Source: Labilibaculum euxinicum
Lineage (GTDB): Bacteria > Bacteroidota > Bacteroidia > Bacteroidales > Marinifilaceae
Length of the DNA: 64,000 nt
Direction: 5' to 3'
Assembly (NCBI RefSeq): GCF_009795715.1
Contig: NZ_WTCR01000003.1
Location: forward strand, 372,001 to 436,000
Below are positions 61,493 through 64,000 of the stretch, piece by piece (within the stretch, counting starts at the first letter, position 1; every line of letters starts with the position of its first letter). The notes beneath the pieces were generated by a model, which was not told where the DNA came from, ran no database searches, and was given only the letters and a program-made list of their open reading frames with translations. Made by a program: the position numbers and the translations under genes.

Positions 61493-62833
61493 ATGATTGT
61501 AAGAAGATTAGTATCAATAATTATCGTTGTCGTTCTGGTTATTCTTGACCAGACGTTAAGTTTCTCTACACAGGAAGCTCCCGCTGTGCCGATCAATAAC
61601 AGTATCGAAGCAGTGTCTCATAGAATTTCAAATAAATTATCTGATTGCGATCAAACTAAAAGGGCTGATAAAATACTAAATCGCTTTTTAAGGAGGTGGG
61701 AAGTAGCAGGCGCAACCGTTGCTATTGTTAAAGATGGTAAATTGGTTTTTGCGAAAGGCTATGGTTATTCTGATGTGGATAAAGAGAAAGAGGTTGTGCC
61801 ATCCAGTTTGTTTCGAATTGCGAGCGTTTCTAAATTGGTTACTGCAACAGCAATTATGAAATTGCAGGAGGAAGGTAAATTACATTTAGATGATTATGTT
61901 TTTGGGGAACATGGTATTCTGAATGATGAGGCGTATAGCAACATTAAGGATAGGCGAACCAAAAGAATTACTGTGGAGCATTTACTGCGTCATTCATCTG
62001 GATTTTCAAGCAAATACGGAGATCCAATGTTTTTGCCTTTGGCGATAGCGAAAAAAATGAATGTTGAACCACCAATCGATGCTCAAACTACGATTCAGTT
62101 TGCTTTATCAAGAAGATTAAGCTTTACACCCGGAACCAGAGGGAGTTATTCTAACCTGGGTTACGCTATTCTCGAGAAAGTAATTGAGAAACTGGCTGAA
62201 GAACCCTATGAGGCATATGTTCAAGCTCATATTTTAAATCCTTCGGGAATTTTTGATATGCATTTAGGGAAAAGCCTTCAAAAGGATCACTTCCCTAATG
62301 AGGTAAATTATTACGAGCAGTCTGATGCGATTAAAATTTCTTCGTTTGACGGATCTGGAAAAACTGTTTTTAGAAGCAATGGTGGAAATAATTTGGAAGT
62401 TCTTGGAGGTGCGGGTGGTTGGATTGCATCGGGCGCTGAACTGATTAAATTTATGATGGCCATTGATGGTGATGATACTCTTCCAGACATTCTTTCCAAG
62501 AAAAGCATAAAATATATGACTACGCCAAATAAGCTTGGGCATAGCCCAATTGGCTGGAAAGGAACCCGAGGGGATGGTACATGGTGGAGAACCGGTACTT
62601 TAGCAGGAAGTTCAGCTTTGTTAAAGCACTATAAAAATGGCGTAAGCTATGTAATCATTACAAATAGTTCTACTTGGCGCGGATCCGATTTTACTAAGGA
62701 TTTAAGTGTGCTGATGACTCAATTTTTAAGGTCGGTAAAGGAATGGCCGGATCATGATCTTTTTAATCATTTTGAAGCCCGCCAAGAGGTAATTGCTCTT
62801 GATAAATTGCCGTCCTATCAAGATTGGAGCTAA
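61493..62833 (+). CDS. Serine beta-lactamase-like (class C/PBP4* fold) hydrolase
   Basis: A 446-aa exported protein with an N-terminal hydrophobic anchor or signal (about 6-24). The serine hydrolase domain (about 55-420) has the SxxK motif in RIASVSKLVTATAIM, YSN in GSYSNLGYAILEKV, and a third motif RTG in WWRTGTLAGSS where beta-lactamases have K/H-T-G. It belongs to the broad family of esterases, D-aminopeptidases and peptidoglycan-modifying enzymes; true beta-lactamase activity should not be assumed. An in-frame start further down is possible. Monocistronic. Confidence 0.85.
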   Translation: MIVRRLVSIIIVVVLVILDQTLSFSTQEAPAVPINNSIEAVSHRISNKLSDCDQTKRADKILNRFLRRWEVAGATVAIVKDGKLVFAKGYGYSDVDKEKEVVPSSLFRIASVSKLVTATAIMKLQEEGKLHLDDYVFGEHGILNDEAYSNIKDRRTKRITVEHLLRHSSGFSSKYGDPMFLPLAIAKKMNVEPPIDAQTTIQFALSRRLSFTPGTRGSYSNLGYAILEKVIEKLAEEPYEAYVQAHILNPSGIFDMHLGKSLQKDHFPNEVNYYEQSDAIKISSFDGSGKTVFRSNGGNNLEVLGGAGGWIASGAELIKFMMAIDGDDTLPDILSKKSIKYMTTPNKLGHSPIGWKGTRGDGTWWRTGTLAGSSALLKHYKNGVSYVIITNSSTWRGSDFTKDLSVLMTQFLRSVKEWPDHDLFNHFEARQEVIALDKLPSYQDWS

Positions 62834-63173
62834 ATCTAATTTTTCCACGTTCTCTTTTTCAGAGTAAATTTAGTTTTTGATTGCTCCCAAATTTCATTTG
62901 AGTACCCGTCGTGTTTTTTAATTGTTCATTGAAAGGTTTCGTTGTTATTTGTGTAATGTGGTTTACTTATGCGATTTAGTTGATTACTCAAATAAATTAG
63001 ATCCTTTCTTTGTATTTCCAATAAAGTGGTGGGTTTTGTGATAATTTATTACTAAAAACCAAACTAATTAGATAGATTGAAGTAAAATGTCATTAAATGG
63101 TATTGAATTCTAATCAAGTTTGGTATTTTTGCATTCAAATTGAATAATACACAAACACAAACATACTTAACAA
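62834..63173. other. Intergenic region upstream of butyrate kinase
   Basis: A 340-bp gap. Besides the promoter at 63103-63131 I see no gene or structured RNA. Confidence 0.5.
63103..63131 (+). promoter_or_regulatory. Bacteroidota-type promoter of the butyrate kinase gene
   Basis: TTG (63103-63105), 18-bp spacer, TATTTTTG (63124-63131), 42 nt upstream of the start codon. Good match to the TTG-N19-TAnnTTTG consensus. Confidence 0.7.
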
Positions 63174-64000
63174 ATGGAAACTCGTAGAATCTTAGCTATT
63201 AATCCTGGCTCCACATCTACTAAGATCGCTGTATTTCAAGGAGATAAATCTGTCTTTTTGAAAAATATAAAACATTCGAACGAAGAATTGGCTCAGTTTG
63301 GTAAAATTTCTGAACAGTTCGAATTTCGTAAGAATATTATTATGAAAGAGCTTGTAAATGCAGAAATTCAAATAGATTTAATCGAAGCAGTTGTTGGAAG
63401 AGGAGGATTGGTAAAACCAATTGAATCTGGAATTTACTCGGTAAATGAGCGCTTGAAAGAAGATTTAAGAATTGGTGTTCTTGGAGAGCATGCGAGTAAT
63501 TTAGGTGGTTTAATAGCCGATAATATTGCTCAGGCATTACCAAGAGCGAAAGCTTATATTGCAGATCCGGTTGTTGTTGATGAAATGATTGATGTTGCCA
63601 GAATATCTGGGCATCCGGAATTTCAAAGAGTGTCTATTTTTCATGCTCTGAATCAGAAAGCAATTGGCCGGGCTTTTGCGCAGTCGGTTGATAAAAAGTA
63701 TGAGGAAATTAATGTGATTGTTGCTCACTTAGGTGGCGGAATTTCTGTAGGTGCTCACTGTAAAGGACGAGTAATTGATGTAAACAATGCTTTAGATGGT
63801 GAAGGACCGTTTTCTCCTGAGAGATCGGGTACGCTTCCTGCCGGAGCATTGGCAAAACTTTGTTTTAGCGGAGACTATACCCTTGAAGATGTAAAAAAGA
63901 TGATCAAAGGTGAAGGAGGTTTGGTTGCTCATTTAGGAACAAATGATGCTTATGATGTTGAGTTAAAAGCCAAAGCCGGTGATGCAAATGCAAAATTGAT
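63174..64000 (+). CDS. buk: Butyrate kinase, 5' part
   Basis: Acetokinase-family enzyme that forms ATP from butyryl-phosphate, the last step of one butyrate fermentation route. The visible 275 residues contain ILAINPGSTSTKIAVFQ, VVGRGGLVKPIESGIYSVN, HASNLGGLIAD, RISGHPEFQRVSIFHALNQKAI, VIVAHLGGGISVGAHCKGRVIDVNNALDGEGPFSPERSGTLP, all typical of butyrate kinase and not of acetate kinase. The gene runs off the right edge; a phosphotransbutyrylase gene is not in the window and might lie downstream. Confidence 0.93.
   Translation, partial: METRRILAINPGSTSTKIAVFQGDKSVFLKNIKHSNEELAQFGKISEQFEFRKNIIMKELVNAEIQIDLIEAVVGRGGLVKPIESGIYSVNERLKEDLRIGVLGEHASNLGGLIADNIAQALPRAKAYIADPVVVDEMIDVARISGHPEFQRVSIFHALNQKAIGRAFAQSVDKKYEEINVIVAHLGGGISVGAHCKGRVIDVNNALDGEGPFSPERSGTLPAGALAKLCFSGDYTLEDVKKMIKGEGGLVAHLGTNDAYDVELKAKAGDANAKL

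Noticed and set aside
1-64000. Prophage, transposon or integrated island
   Set aside because: No integrase, transposase, phage structural gene, tRNA-linked direct repeat or sharp compositional shift was seen.

Overview
The window reads as a chromosomal segment of an AT-rich, probably marine or anaerobic member of the Bacteroidota. Evidence for the phylum is direct: a SusC/SusD pair with a FecI/FecR-type sigma/anti-sigma switch, a type IX secretion C-terminal sorting domain, BlaI/M56-TonB signalling genes, a GH92 glycosidase, and promoters with the phylum's -7 box TAnnTTTG. Citrate lyase and butyrate kinase genes suggest fermentative metabolism. A Marinifilaceae-like (Labilibaculum/Marinifilum type) host is my guess from gene content only. 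I saw no rRNA, tRNA, insertion sequence, prophage or CRISPR array.

Layout. 1-6350: tail of a TonB-domain gene; tag; an M56 peptidase/BlaI pair under three palindromic operators; an FKBP lipoprotein; a tightly packed four-gene operon (DUF2007, SRPBCC, a membrane-anchored LAS-type metallopeptidase, GNAT). 6360-7790: an unusual tandem array of seven related elements. Each has a minus-strand -7 box, a conserved core and a strong intrinsic terminator; four are nearly identical 216-bp units. I read them as a small-RNA gene array. 7976-19330: an ABCG-type transporter with a long N-terminal extension, a thioredoxin-fold protein, OsmC, ClpB, an ADP-dependent sugar kinase and a GH92 glycosidase.

20084-33583: a large uptake and degradation locus: ECF sigma, FecR, SusC with STN domain, SusD, LamG lipoprotein, T9SS-secreted C10 cysteine protease, Ntn-hydrolase and a BPL_N amidotransferase-like lipoprotein with HEAT-like tail. 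It looks like a protein- or peptide-foraging version of a polysaccharide utilization locus. 34257-39762: a complete citrate lyase operon citD-E-F-XG-C without a visible citrate transporter or oxaloacetate decarboxylase. 39811-42588 (minus): a SemiSWEET-like protein, then an Hpt / STAS / receiver-PP2C signalling operon with no anti-sigma kinase beside it.

42916-49879: a TPR-PD40-SPOR-like envelope protein, gcvT, and serC-serA-DUF1015 with a REP-like palindrome between serC and serA. 50067-59590: an FtsX/MacB permease, then a TetR-controlled tripartite efflux operon (TetR, TolC, HlyD, two ATPases, two ABC-2 permeases) with four TTAACC/GGTTAA operators around its promoter. 59823-64000: a membrane-bound class III nucleotide cyclase with unusual active-site residues, a secreted serine hydrolase, and the start of butyrate kinase.

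All functional calls rest on motifs and domain order read by eye. No database or structure search was run.
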